Assembly (NCBI GenBank): GCA_948470475.1
Contig: OX419345.1
Coordinates: 18,591,239 to 18,655,238, forward strand
Direction: 5' to 3'
From: Galaxea fascicularis
Taxonomy: Eukaryota > Cnidaria > Anthozoa > Scleractinia > Euphylliidae
Length of the DNA stretch: 64,000 nucleotides
Below, piece after piece: positions 24,318 through 35,540 of the stretch. Numbering within the stretch: position 1 is the stretch's first letter; each line of letters begins with the position of its first letter. The notes beneath the pieces were generated by a model. The model did no database searches and had not been told where the DNA came from. It worked only from the letters and a program-made list of their open reading frames with translations. The position numbers were made by a program, and so were the translations under genes.

Positions 24318-24428
24318 CAGGCCGGGAAGGACGAGGAACAGGCGGGCGGGTGGGTCGTACAGGAGGCCTTGTCGGTCGGATTGGTCCGATGGGTCTTAGC
24401 GTTGGCTTTATGGTTGGGATGAACATAT
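24318..24428 (-). CDS. Long Arg-Pro linker exon k23
   Basis: 111 nt, about 36 residues, starting MFIPTIKPTLRP and continuing PTRPPVRPTRPPVPRPSRP. Going 5′ to 3′ along the gene it is the first strongly RP-type linker. Confidence 0.82.
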
Positions 24429-24640
24429 CTACAAACGGAAAGAAATAACTATAGAAGACCTCTGCTGAAGTGCTAAAAGGTAATTTACCACCATCAACTA
24501 AGTCTTCGTCATAAAAAAAAAATGAAATAATGTTCCTCATAATTACAATTATATAATGTAGCTTTGAAATTGACATATTAAACGTTTAACTGCAATGGTA
24601 AAAACAACTTAGTTATTCGTGAACGTGCTCAAGAATTAGC

Positions 24641-24702
24641 ATTTAGCTTTCCTCGGCTTGTAGAGTGTTCAGTGAACACTCTACAAGCTGAGGAAAGCTA
24701 AA
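24641..24702. repeat. Near-perfect 30-bp hairpin
   Basis: Arms 24642-24671 and 24673-24702 are reverse complements with one mismatch and a one-base centre. They lie in the intron between V13 and k23, about 40 bp from the V13 donor. They could form a cruciform in DNA or a hairpin in the pre-mRNA; no transposon sequence is attached. Confidence 0.85.
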
Positions 24703-24744
24703 TATTACAAGCTAAACAGTCTAACAAGGTAAAATTTCGCACAC

Positions 24745-25284
24745 CTGACTTGCAGATCTTCCTCTTGACTAGAGTGATAAGGGATCCTAGATTCCTGAAG
24801 GCCGCAGTATACACATGCCGTTGATCAGTCGCAATATATTGGAGTTCTCTAAGGCTATACCGTCTTCCAATACCAATACAGAATGTCTCGACTCGGGAAC
24901 GCTGTATCAGTGCAGTTGCACCGCGGACGTCATCTTTGGAGCCGCCGGTGGTCAACAAAACTAGGACCCTTTTCCTGGAGGTGCGCTGTATGATGTTCGT
25001 ATAAGAGTACCGCAGCGCAGCCCCGGTAAATCGTGCGCCACATACTAACTTCATGTTTTTAACCACTCTAATGATGAACGATTTTTTGGAGCTGAATCTA
25101 ATCACGAGTTTTGGGGCCTGCGCATAGAGTACCATACTAATTCGAACGCGATTCAAGGTGACACGGAATTCACTAATCAATCGAATAAGGAAGGTCTTGA
25201 CTCTGAGGAAATTGGCCTTGGTGAATCGATCGTTTTCGCTGCAAGCATCCACTACAAAGGTCAGGTCGATTTTGGGTTTGCAGA
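24745..25284 (-). CDS. MIDAS-less VWA exon V13
   Basis: 180 residues, fold recognisable from VCKPKIDLTFVVDA to RKICKSG. DxSxS has become DACSEN, the GGT motif is CGARFTG, and LTDG is LTTG, so metal binding is not expected. Three additional cysteines (DAC, LVCGA, ETFCIG) appear in no other VWA in this combination. The frame is intact. The C-terminal extension is only S-G before the donor. Confidence 0.85.
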
Positions 25285-25569
25285 CTGCAAGTGAAAGTGT
25301 AAACAAATGTATAGAAAAGTTAAAGCTAACATCAATGCAAAATGTACATCCATGTTAAAACAACCTTAACTAAATGCTGAAGAATAAAGCTGAAACAAAC
25401 CAAAAAAAAAGCATTAAGGAGGGTGGGGGTGGAAGTAAGCTAGCTGTATTTGACACATTTAACTGAGAGGAGCCTTTTATGTGGATTAATCGTCAATTCA
25501 AAGTGTGAATCTTAATTGTACGTAGTTTAACATATCAAACACCACTCCCGAAACGTAATACGCGCTAAC

Positions 25570-25596
25570 CTTTTCCACTAGGTCCTGGAGGTCCAC
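25570..25596 (-). CDS. Collagen-like mini linker exon k22
   Basis: 27 nt, class 1-1, peptide GPPGPSGK, i.e. two Gly-X-Y triplets plus GK. Far too short for a triple helix. The 3′ intron is short. The 5′ intron 25597-26372 shows only a small CAA/GATG simple-sequence patch near 26160-26210. Confidence 0.7.
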
Positions 25597-26372
25597 CTAT
25601 GAAAAAAGAGAGAGCAGTTTACAAAAGATAAGCCCCCGTGGAGTGATATGTTTCATTTGAATTGTCAAAAATTGTTCTAGTATAATTTCAGAGCTGAATG
25701 ACAGAGAAATTGATGATCAACACATTTTATTTCCGGAGTAATTTCGTTTTGCTCTGCTCTACCAACCAGATTAATAGAAACTCTTTGTTCAGCTCCCTCT
25801 AATTTGGAGTTTAACAAGTTTTTGAAAGAGACACAACGAAAAGAAAACACAGAAAAGGCAGAGAAACAGCTGCGGGCGTGTACATTTATCAAGGTTGGTT
25901 TAAGAATAAAGAGCAAAGACAATCATTAGATGAAAAAGGAAACAAGGAGGGTTAAGCAGCAAGGATCAGCAAGGTGAGGAGATTGAGAAACGATGTGCGA
26001 AAGGGACGTAAACATTGGGCAGAATGACCGGACACGTATGCGCAAATATACGTTTCAACGACAGAAAAGGCCGTGATCGTAAAACACTTTGTAAACAGAA
26101 AAATAAATAACAGGGTAAACAAAAGAAGCCGTAAATGTATAAGCAGACAACCTAAACAATACCACAAACAACAACAACAATGGTGATGCTGATACTGATG
26201 GTAATGATAGGAACACTATTGAAATATGACGGACATTTGGCAAGAAGCTCATACGATAAATAGGAAACTGAAACAAGTATGTAAAATCAAGCACATTAGC
26301 AAGATAAACAGGAAACTCAATATAATCATACAACATATACGCGACAAAGAAAACAAAAGTAAGGAGACTCAC

Positions 26373-27005
26373 GTCTAAAGCATCTCTTTTTCCTGCGTGC
26401 AATCTGATTAGGGCTCAGAGCAACATCAAATACCATGACGCATGAGATTCGCCCTCGGAAATAGCGCCGGTCTCCTCTCCTCGCCCCCATCCTCACGGGA
26501 TAGTTTGTCGCGAGCCGCATTCTTCCTAGTCTCCTTTGCGCTATCAATTTGCTATCAAGGTAGAGGTTTGCGTATCCTGTGACATAATCATACGTAGCAG
26601 CGACGTACTGCCATTTGCGGGGTGTTATCCTACCACTAGAGAGCGCCGCTGTGAAGGTCCGTCCTTGTCGACGTGTGTAACGTACAAACAGTGTGTTCGG
26701 GGACACTGTCCAAAGATGTACGCCCCATCCGTTTGGCATGTAGTTGAAGATGGGTCCTGCCCTTCCCTCGTGATAAATCCATGCCAGGATTGTGATTGAT
26801 TTTCTAGTATCAAGTTTCCCTCGGTTTGGGAACTCTATATAGCTGTCCGGACGGCCGTAAAACTGGTAGGAGCCGCCGGGCAACTTATCAGGACCCGGGG
26901 CGGAGCGAACGTATCCCAGTTTCCCCGAAGGATTTCCGAACATACTCATATCACGGCTTCTTGATCGATAGTTCAGAGGATAAAATGCAGAAGCTCTAAT
27001 CGGTC
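26373..27005 (-). CDS. LamG domain exon L15
   Basis: 211 residues. ASAFYPLNY, FPNRGKLDTRKSITILAW, NYMPNGWGVHLWT, then ARRGDRRYFRGRISCVMVFD, KRCF. The loop normally reading IGD reads RGD here, as in L14. The donor follows AGA-C. The 5′ intron 27006-27991 (about 1 kb) shows nothing I can classify. Confidence 0.9.
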
Positions 27006-27991
27006 CTAGAAACAATAAAGGTTGCGCGTTAGGTATTTGTAGCTTCAATAGTGTGATCCAGAATCTATGTCCGCATAATACAGCAAAAGAATGTAATCAA
27101 GCAAGATTGAGTTCGACTAAATAAAATGTACAAACTCTGGGTATGGCTGCACAAAATTCAGAAAAGCTAATGCAATGTCCTCGTCGTCTAAGTGTCTATC
27201 ATTCCCCAAGATTGTAATCCAATATTATTACCCAAGTTTGACCAACATTCTTCTCCTGGATTTTATATAAAAAAGCAAGACGCCAGACAATGTTTACTTA
27301 TTGGTCCAGACCTTAGTGTAAATGCAACTTGGAAAGGTAAACAATATTTACAGTAGATATTTACTAATCGCAATAAAAATACACAGTTCTGATTGGTCGA
27401 GAGCAGTACAATTCATCTTAATTTGTACTCCGTAGGCGGGGGAGCTTGTTAAGTCTCCAATGCAGCGGGGCGCGAGCACAGATAAATCTTGTACGTGAAC
27501 TTGGACAGCCTATAATAGCAAATTTGAAGGTTTTGACGAGTGAAATGGGACGAAAACACGCATTAACTAAAGTTGATATTCTGTGATATGATTTTAGTGG
27601 GACACAGGTGAATATGTGATAAATAAAAACTTGAATGACCCAACATACAATCCAAGGATCTTATCGTACAATTTCCGATTAATAAGTACACCTGATTTTG
27701 AAAGTTCTCAAACTGCCTTCGCCTAAAGACTGGCGCAACTTCGAAAACTTTAAATCACTCGAACCTGTTAATCACGAATTGAACACAATTGACATTCACT
27801 TTGATTTCCTCAGTTTTCTAATCGATTAAGTTTAGGTTACATTAACAATTACAAGACAGCTCTAAATAGTCCAGAAGATATAACAGTAACACTTTTCGAT
27901 CACTAATTTCAATTGTTAAAAAGAAATATGCAATCCCAGTGTTTTCTGTTGGTGGATCCTTTCGCGGTAGACGATAACAGCCAAATCATAC

Positions 27992-28069
27992 CTGTTCGCG
28001 GTCTCGTGGTGCGAGAAGGAGTAGGTGTGTGTATCCGCCTTGTCGGTGTCGTGATGTGACCATGAGGCA
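27992..28069 (-). CDS. Thr/Pro/His linker exon k21
   Basis: 78 nt, class 1-1, about 25 residues beginning PHGHITTPTRR and ending TPTPSRTTRPRT. A transition type between the 5′ Thr-Pro and the 3′ Arg-Pro linkers. Confidence 0.78.
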
Positions 28070-28126
28070 CTGAAAAATTATTGAAGCATTGAATGAGACT
28101 GAATCGCTGCATCATGAAAGTAAATA

Positions 28127-28280
28127 CAGTGGAGCCTTCTTACAGGGGACGCCCTCGGGACCAGGACAAGTGCCCCATGTTCAATAGAAGTAGGTGATAT
28201 AAAGATTGTATGTCGAACGTTATTTTCGGGATCAAAGTTTGTGTCCCCTGTGTAGGTGTTTCAAAGTAGAGGTTTCACTG
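28127..28280. mobile_element. 154-bp TA-flanked MITE
   Basis: Begins CAGTGGAGCCTTCTTACAG and ends AGAGGTTTCACTG, imperfect terminal inverted repeats, flanked by TA at 28125-28126 and 28281-28282. This matches non-autonomous elements of the Tc1/mariner/pogo kind. It lies in the intron 28070-28475 between L14 and k21; nothing else is seen there. Confidence 0.7.
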
Positions 28281-28475
28281 TACTGAGGAGGACCTTCTAT
28301 AGAAGGGCCGTTTATTAATCTTTCCCTGCCTTACTTACTTCAATTTCGGTAAGAACATATTGCACTGGTTGTCAATGCTGTATCAGCACATAAAAAGAGC
28401 AGTCTTCAACTAGAACTACTTATCGGGGGACACTAAATGAAAGTGAAAACCGTAACTGGAAAAAAACAGACTCAC

Positions 28476-29117
28476 ATTTCTTGAAGCATGTCGACCTAGC
28501 AGCCGAAATTTGTTTCCGGCTCAGAGCGCGACTGTAAATTTGGAGACAGAAGATTCGTCCTTTAAAATAGCGCCTGTCTCCACGACGAGCTCCAATTCTA
28601 ATTGGATAGTTCGTAGCCAATCGAAAGCGACCAATACTCTGAACGACCAACAGCTTAGAGTTTACCCACAGCTTTGCAACGCCAGTTTTGTAATCGTACG
28701 TGGCGCCAATGTAATTCCACGCTCTGTAACGTATTTTCCTACTTGTGACGACAACCACCTTGGTGAAGACGCCGTCTCTACGAACGAACCTGGCAAACAG
28801 CGTACGTGGTCCTATCAACCAAAGATGTACTCCCCAACCTGGACCGGGTTTGTAGTTAACAATGGGACCTTTGATACCCTCGTGATATACCCACGTGAGA
28901 ATGGTAATGGAGGCTACCGTATCTAGCTTTCCATTATTTGGGATTTCTATGTAGCTGTTGGCCTTGCCAAAGAATCGAGTGGCACCATCTTTTCGACCGT
29001 CTGGGCCTGGGCCAAATCGCACGCCCACACGCCTTCCAGTGGGGCATCGCCGAGTGCTGATGTCGCGCCCACCGTTAGTTCTGTCCAGCGGATAGATAGC
29101 AACAAGAAGTGGAAGAA
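28476..29117 (-). CDS. LamG domain exon L14
   Basis: 214 residues. LLVAIYPLDR, IPNNGKLDTVASITILTW, VNYKPGPGWGVHLW (two-residue insertion), ARRGDRRYFKGRIFCLQIYS, TCF. A second RGD-bearing loop. The central member of the L13-L14-L15 run. Confidence 0.9.
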
Positions 29118-29145
29118 CTGAAAGAGAGCAGGAAGGATTATTTCT

Positions 29146-29580
29146 TCTACAGTCTTTTGTTGGGGACTAAGTGCACAATATATTGAGAGATAAAATCCGG
29201 CTTCATGATGGTGAATCAACAGCGCATGTTAGAGGCATGAAACCTATCATGGAAAATCAGTTCAGTCCTGTTTTATTTCTTTACAGTCTTTTGTTTGGAA
29301 CCAATTGCACAATATGCTGCGATATTGAGAGCTACAATCCGGCTTCATCACGGTGAATTAACACCGCACATTAGATCTATGAAGCCCATAAACATGGAAA
29401 AGCAGTTCAGGCTTTTTTTTTTTTATTTCTTTACAGTCTTTTGTTTGGAACTAGGCGCACAATATAAGACGATGTTGAGAGCTACGATCCGGCCACGTCA
29501 CGGTGAGTTAACAGCACCCATTAGAGGAATGAAACCTATCTAACCTGGAAAATCAGTTCAGTCTTTTCGTCCATTTTCTC
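29146..29580. repeat. Three-copy tandem repeat, about 133-150 bp
   Basis: Each unit starts with (T/C)TACAGTCTTTTGT, at about 29147, 29281 and 29431. Each continues through gcacaatat, ttgagag, atccggc and attaga/gttaga blocks to a conserved tcagttcag-like end. The copies are diverged, and the second carries a T run. It lies in the intron 29118-29743 between L14 and k20. Confidence 0.75.
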
Positions 29581-29743
29581 CTTGTTTGCATTTCAATGCC
29601 GCTCCAAGTGGAGCCAAGTCACCCCACGACAGACTTTGTTTTTTGCGCGAATGCAATGAAAGTACTAACTAACAATCAAAAACCAGCAAGGAAAAAAAAA
29701 AAGAAAACAAATGCAAGTTTGGGAAGAACGAAAAATACCTTAC

Positions 29744-29773
29744 CTGGTGGTGGAGGTGTATGTGCCGGATGCA
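29744..29773 (-). CDS. His/Pro mini linker exon k20
   Basis: 30 nt, class 1-1, peptide HPAHTPPPP. Similar to k9 (GPPHTPPPP). The 5′ intron 29774-30224 shows nothing. Confidence 0.72.
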
Positions 29774-30224
29774 CTAAGGAAGAAATATGTATTGAGATGT
29801 CAGTGACAGTTTACGCACAAACGAGAAATATTTGTCTGAGGATTTTTGGGAAAGAAACAGTGGAACTTTTAAGCTTGTAGATGGTGCAGAAACGATTGGA
29901 CAGTTCATCGAGTATGGTTAAAGGATAAACCATGAGTCCAAATCGCACCCCCGACCCACTGTACACCGTTCAGATGATTTACCAATGATTTACTGTAGGT
30001 AGGGGGTACTGGGTCGGAGGCGGCTAGGTTTAAATCGTTACAGGCTTTGCATACTATGGCATGAAGCCAATGATCTTCGGTAAGCCTCAAGTATACTGTT
30101 TTACAGAGCTGTTGGAAGCTTGGGGTACCATGTACTAGACTCATTTCCACATGCATTCTGGATAATGTGAGGATAGATTGGACTATATTTGCACTGTTGG
30201 TACTAGCAACAGCTAATCACTAAC

Positions 30225-30857
30225 CTCTGAAGCATTTCTTTTTGATAGCTCTGAGTTGTCTTCCATTCAGTGCTCGATCGTAAATCTGAAGACAGGCTAT
30301 TCGCCCACGGAAAATTTTCTTATCCCTGGGTTTCTTTCCTGCGATCGCCGGGTAATTAGTTGCCAGTTGGATCTTTCCAATGTTCCTCTGAGATACAGGA
30401 ATAGCATCATTCCACAGTGTGGCAAGACCTGTGACGTAATCGTACGTGGCGGCAATGTAGTTCCAGGCTCTTTGTTTGATTTTACGGCTAGTCACTTCAC
30501 TTATGGTCTGCAGAGACCTGGGTACAAACTTTACGAGAAGAGTTTGCGGGTTCTTCATCCATAAATGCACGCCCCAGCCTTTCGGGAAATAATGGAATAT
30601 TGGCCCACTACCGTCCGGATATACCCAAAGAACAATGGTGAGGGAATTCTTAGTGTCTAGGCAACCTCTGTTCGGGAAGTAGATGTAGCTGTTTGCAATA
30701 CCCTGAAGGTAGAAAGAACCCAGAGGTAGGCCATCAGGACCTGGTGCTGGCTTAACGTTGACCAGTCTAGCTGCAGTGTTGTGGTTAATGCTGACGTCTC
30801 GACCTTGTGTTGATCCAGAGAGTGGGAATATAGCTGTAGCAGCTGATGATCCAGTTA
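30225..30857 (-). CDS. Type-B LamG exon L13
   Basis: 211 residues. ATAIFPLSG, FPNRGCLDTKNSLTIVLW, HYFPKGWGVHLWM, GRIACLQIYD, KKCF. It carries the type-B Cys in GCLDT and the PKGWG core. It follows V12 with no linker exon in the intervening intron 30858-31209, which shows nothing else. Confidence 0.9.
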
Positions 30858-31209
30858 CTGAAGAAAAAATATAATTCATTGTAGTAAATGGCTTCGTGGT
30901 TCAGTAGATTTAATTCAGTACCTCTTCAGGAAAAAGAAGGAATAAAAAACGCGCTACCGATCTTTAGTTGGATTTCATGGCTCCGTTTCGGTGACTTCAA
31001 CAGGAAAGGAAAAAAAACTCAATTAATGTAAATAAGTATTCTGGAGCAATAAGTAAAAATCGCGTAATTAGCTAATTCATTTTGCCAACAAACGTTCATA
31101 TATCCTGGGACGCACAAAGTGTTCAAAATAACGACAGTGGTTAGAATAATTTTTAACCAAACTTCTTGCCTTCACTGCAAATAAGAACGCAAATAAATAA
31201 ACACAATAC

Positions 31210-31761
31210 CTGAGCAGGCTTTTAGTCTTATGGTATCAAGCACTGCGGACAATGTTCTTAAAGATGTCGTGAACACATGCATTCCATTGGTAGCGATCTT
31301 GATCAGTTCTGTCCTCTTAACTCCTCTTCCGATACCAACGACGAAAAGTTCAACTCCAATTCGCCTCAAAACGCGCGCTGCTCTTTCTACACGGTCGCGA
31401 GACCGCGCGCTCACAAACATCAGAAGGACACGCTTGCGTCCACATTGGCGTCTCCCCCTAAACAGATATCTACGAGCGTGATAAAGAGCTCTCCCAATCC
31501 TCAGAGGTCCTCTTCTTAGACGTACTCCTCTTAGAGCTGAAAGTATGCGTGATGGCCTGGAAAATCGGTTAAACGGGAACAAGAGCCGTGGCCTTGAGGC
31601 GTATGTTACCATACTAACGCGGGTGTCTTGCCTGGAGATACGCAAAGAGTAGAGCATTCTCGCTATGTAGCGTGTAAGGAGTTTGAATGCACCTCTCCCT
31701 GCTCGCCTCATATTGTAGGAGCTATCAACCAGGAATGCAAGATCCATATTTGCTCGGCAAG
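31210..31761 (-). CDS. Type-B VWA exon V12, MIDAS lost
   Basis: 184 residues. DxSxS is DSSYN, the Thr motif is RGPLRIG, and the LTDG position is FVSA, so all three metal elements are gone while the hydrophobic strands persist. Type-B Cys in RRQCGRKRV. Bracketing cysteines CRANMD and KACSG. Extremely Arg-rich. Confidence 0.9.
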
Positions 31762-32043
31762 CTGTGCGGAAGGAAAACGTGTATAGCAAATTTAAGTATG
31801 TTCAAGTTCACTTTCTCATTCAAGACAAGTGGGCTTTAATGATCAAGAGCTGAGAGAAATTGATAATGAAGGCAAATTGCATAAAAATTCGATCTAAACG
31901 GCCTGTGCTACCTGTTCGTCTTCTGAAAGGATGCCGCAATCAAAAGAAACTAAAAATACGGTTCACCTTCGTTTAAAACTACTCTTGTGTTCAGAGACTG
32001 CAAAAACAAGTCTATCAACAAAGCCCTGACATTGGTTACTTAC

Positions 32044-32100
32044 GTTTTGGTCGGGTCGGCTTGGTAGGCGTCGGAGTAGGAGTGGGTGTATGGATAACCT
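32044..32100 (-). CDS. Thr-Pro linker exon k19
   Basis: 57 nt, class 1-1, peptide VIHTPTPTPTPTKPTRPK. Strong donor GTAAGT. Joins L12 to V12. Confidence 0.82.
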
Positions 32101-32237
32101 CTGTGAAATAAAGAGCAGTGAAGACGTCGTTTAGATAACGGCAGAGTTGATTTTGTAAAATGCGATATTAACAGTAGTAAGGTTCATGAACACAAAGAAA
32201 ATAGAAGAAAGATAGAACCATAAGATAACTTGCTTAC

Positions 32238-32870
32238 TAGTCTTCAAACAGAGCCTCTTTGCGGCTTGAATCTGTCTTGGATTGAGAGGGAAGTCATATA
32301 TTTGCAGACAAGTTATTCTTCCCCGGAAATAACGTTTGTCGCCAATCCGAGCTCCCATTCTCGCTGGATAGTTTGTGGCTAGTTGGATCCTACCGATTCG
32401 TTTCCGCGCGACTTCTTTGTAATCGATATATATTCGGGCATATCCGGATCGCTGATCATAGATGGCGGTGACGAAATTCCATGCTTTTGGCTTGATAAGG
32501 TTTGTTTTCAATGGTGCTGTGAATTTTCGAGTACGAGTCACGAAGCGTACCAATAGAACTCGACGACGAACCATCCACACGTGTACGCCAAATCCGTCTG
32601 GTTTGTAATTGAAAATTGGACCAACCGGTCCATCTGGATTTATCCACGCCAGAATAGAGATGGAGTTTCTAGCATCAAGTCGACCTTTGTTAGGAAATTC
32701 AATATAACTGTCTGAACGACCCTTGAATCTGAACGAGCCGCCAGCTCTTCCATCTGGACCCAGAGCTGGCCGCACATTTGCCATGCGTCCAGAGGGGTTC
32801 TTACTCCGGCTGATGTCACGAGTGTTGTAACGAACGTTTAACGGATAGAACGCCATGGCTGGAGGCAATC
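32238..32870 (-). CDS. LamG domain exon L12
   Basis: 211 residues. AMAFYPLNV, FPNKGRLDARNSISILAW, NYKPDGFGVHVWM, ARIGDKRYFRGRITCLQIYD, ending RLCL instead of RCF. The donor sits in ACTA-GTAAGC. The 5′ intron 32871-33257 shows nothing. Confidence 0.9.
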
Positions 32871-33257
32871 CTGCAGAAACAGAACAAGGTAAACGATTTC
32901 GAAAACAAAACAGCAGTACTACCCGCCAATTAGGTATTTTTTTACATCTATTTTGTGTTGACTAGTTCACCCTGCCTGGTGCGACTGCACTTCAGCTATT
33001 TCTGCAGGCTGCAATAATAACACTACCCTGCTGACAAAACCACAATCTTGACAGCATCTGTCTCCTTGCCCCCACGCACAGGGAAAGGCACATTTGATGT
33101 TGTTTACCACCACGAATACGACGAAGTAGCAAAACTATTGAGGGCTCCACAGTAAGAGTCCTAGTCAAGTATCACAACTATCATTTTGCATGGGTGACAC
33201 GTGACAATCTGTTGTGAAGACTAAAGAGATTCAACCTTATATCATGATGACACTTAC

Positions 33258-33287
33258 TTGGGGTCGGTTTGGTGGGCGTAACCGGAC
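33258..33287 (-). CDS. Thr-Pro mini linker exon k18
   Basis: 30 nt, class 1-1, peptide PVTPTKPTP between L11 and L12. The 5′ intron 33288-33879 shows nothing. Confidence 0.75.
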
Positions 33288-33879
33288 CTACAGAAAACAA
33301 GAAGCAGAAGAGGATAACTAAGATATATTAAGGGAAACCTACGGAGGTGGATAGTACGAAACTTCTATCCCCCATAATATAGGAAGATAAATATTTGTAT
33401 TCATGGACACCGAGGTGATAGCTGTTTTGATAGAAACCAAACAAGCGAATGGCCATCCTTAATTGGAACCGTCACTCGACAAAATGAGGGAATAAACGGG
33501 GCTCGAAACCCAGCCGTCGAAGAAGTGATGCAAACAACGAATACTATTTAGGGTAGTCAATCAGAATGCACAGACACCGTTACCCACCGGTTTTGTATAT
33601 GCCGATATCATTAGAATACAATGAATGGCACTAATAACATAACCCTCTTTAGACTTCTAGTCTAATAGTTTGATTGGAAGTGAGTACCAATTAAAGCAAT
33701 GTTGTCATTTTCATTTTGGGTACAAAGGAAATGTTGGCCTACACAACCTTGTTAGAAAGTACCTCAGTCTGCCTGATATAGTGAAAGTGACGCAGACAAT
33801 AGGATGAAGTAAAAGCGGACCTTATCGAATCCAGAGGAATGCTAAATACTATATGCACGAATGGTGACCTAAAACGTAC

Positions 33880-34485
33880 CAGGCTGATTGCAAAGATTCT
33901 TGACTTTCTTAATCTGAGGTCCCGTCATGGCGACAGAATAAACCTGCATACAGGCGATACGTCCTCGGAAGCTCCCACCCATGTACACGGTGTTTCTAGT
34001 GTCCAACGTAATGCCTTTGCCAATATTTTGAGACAATATTGGTCTGGAGTCCAGCCAAAGCGTGGCAATGCCGGTTCGCTGATCGTAAGTGGCGCCAACG
34101 TAATTCCAACGAAGTGGACGCAGACGCTGTTTGATCAGCACGCGCGTTCGACGTCGGTCTCTACGGATAAAGTGAACATAAAGGGTATCCCTCCGGACAA
34201 CCCAGAACCTTACTCCACGGAAGTACTCAAAGATGGGGCCACGTCTCATGGGAAGTACCCAGGCAAGAAGGGTGATCGAGTTCTTGGCATCTAATTTGCC
34301 TTTGTTGGGGAAACGGATGTAGCTGTTTCGACGACCAAAAAACTCTGTAGACTCGCCGGGTTGACCATAAGGACCTGGAGCGTATCGGGTGTTGTAGTTT
34401 TGGCCAGGTATGTTCTTTCCTGAGCTGATGTCGCGTGCTCTAGTCTTGCGGTCAAGACTGTAAATGGCGATGGGTTGGGGAAACC
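33880..34485 (-). CDS. Short divergent LamG exon L11
   Basis: 202 residues, ten fewer than typical. PIAIYSLDR, FPNKGKLDAKNSITLLAW, then a shortened core GPIFEYFRGVRFWVVRR in place of NYMPNGWGVHFW, and a deletion in the ARIGDRRYF loop (VYMGGSFRGRIACMQVYS). Ends NLCNQPG. The frame is intact. Confidence 0.87.
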
Positions 34486-34634
34486 CTACAACGAAAGAAA
34501 GAAGTTGCGAACACACATGAAACACATGACAACAGCTGCAACAACGAGTAGATAAACCAAAAAAAAAAAAAAGTAAATGAAAGAAACAAAACATCGGTCT
34601 GCATAAAAAAATAAGCACTGCCACACCAACTTAC

Positions 34635-34694
34635 CTGGCGCTCTGGTACTTGGTGTCGGCGTATATTTGCCAGGCGGCCGGGTCGTAATTTGAA
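34635..34694 (-). CDS. Thr/Pro linker exon k17
   Basis: 60 nt, class 1-1, peptide QITTRPPGKYTPTPSTRAP. The 5′ intron 34695-35006 shows nothing. Confidence 0.78.
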
Positions 34695-35006
34695 CTACAA
34701 AAGACCGAAATTAAAAATGCATAAGTAGCACAGAAAAATGAAACAAATAGGGATGCTATAGCATCTAATTTACAAGCAAAATACTTTAGTCTCGGATGGA
34801 AAAAGCAAGCTTGCAATAAATATAAGGACACAACTTAAACTAAATGGTCTTCCATTGCTTTTTACCGTTTTAGAAATCTGGACAAAACCGGGGACTTAAT
34901 GCTATTGGGGAAGAAGGGGATCTCACACAAGGATGCCCATGAGAGATGAAATTGAAGTTTCTCTTGCGAGAAAGAATTATTTCAAGAAAAGGTCTCTAGG
35001 AAATAC

Positions 35007-35540
35007 CTTTGCATGCTTTCCTGATGATACTCTTGACGATGCTTTTCAGCTTCTTAAAAGTGACCATGTAAGTATGGCGAGCGTCTGTCGCTATAGCACT
35101 CAGCTCAGAATTACTACTGCGAGTTCCAATTCCAATAGCGAACGTCTCAATTCCTGCTCGGTGTATTTGAAGACTGGGTACCCTCACACTATCGGAGGCT
35201 GGCCCATTCGTCAGGAATATCAGCACTCTCTTTTTCCGGCTGCGTCTAAAAAGCCCACCAAGTGCAAGCCCAAGGGCTTTCCCAGTTCTCCTCGACCCTC
35301 GGATGTAACGCAATCTCTTGATGGCTCGATCGAGGCTGCGAGCACTAGAGTAATGGTTAAGGCCGAATTCTAGTCTTGGATATGATCCGTACACCACGAC
35401 TCCCACACGAGCTCCACTTGGAGAGACAGTAAATGATCGAGAGAGAAGCCTCACAAACTGTATGATTCGCCTGAAGCCCCTTCTTCCGATACTTCCAGAG
35501 GTGTCCAAGACGAAGCCGATGTCAATGGGTAAGCTGCAAG
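35007..35540 (-). CDS. VWA exon V11, MIDAS Asp replaced
   Basis: 178 residues. DTSGS intact, but the Thr motif is GSRRTG and LTDG is LTNG (Asp to Asn), so metal affinity should be reduced. No type-B Cys and it is followed by a linker, so it is not a type-B module. Directly downstream of V10, one of two VWA-VWA junctions. The 5′ intron 35541-35946 holds a small ACG triplet run at about 35630-35652. Confidence 0.88.

Noticed and set aside
24698..25306. V13 as a pseudo-exon
   Set aside because: Although the MIDAS is lost, the frame, length, terminal cysteines, phase and splice sites are all intact.
26055..26402. Hydrophobic minus-strand frame that could be a membrane protein
   Set aside because: It lies in AT-rich intron, overlaps the L15 donor and has no recognisable motif.
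33839..34294. Long plus-strand open frame opposite L11
   Set aside because: Antisense shadow of a GC-richer exon; similar shadows lie opposite many LamG and VWA exons and share no independent motif.
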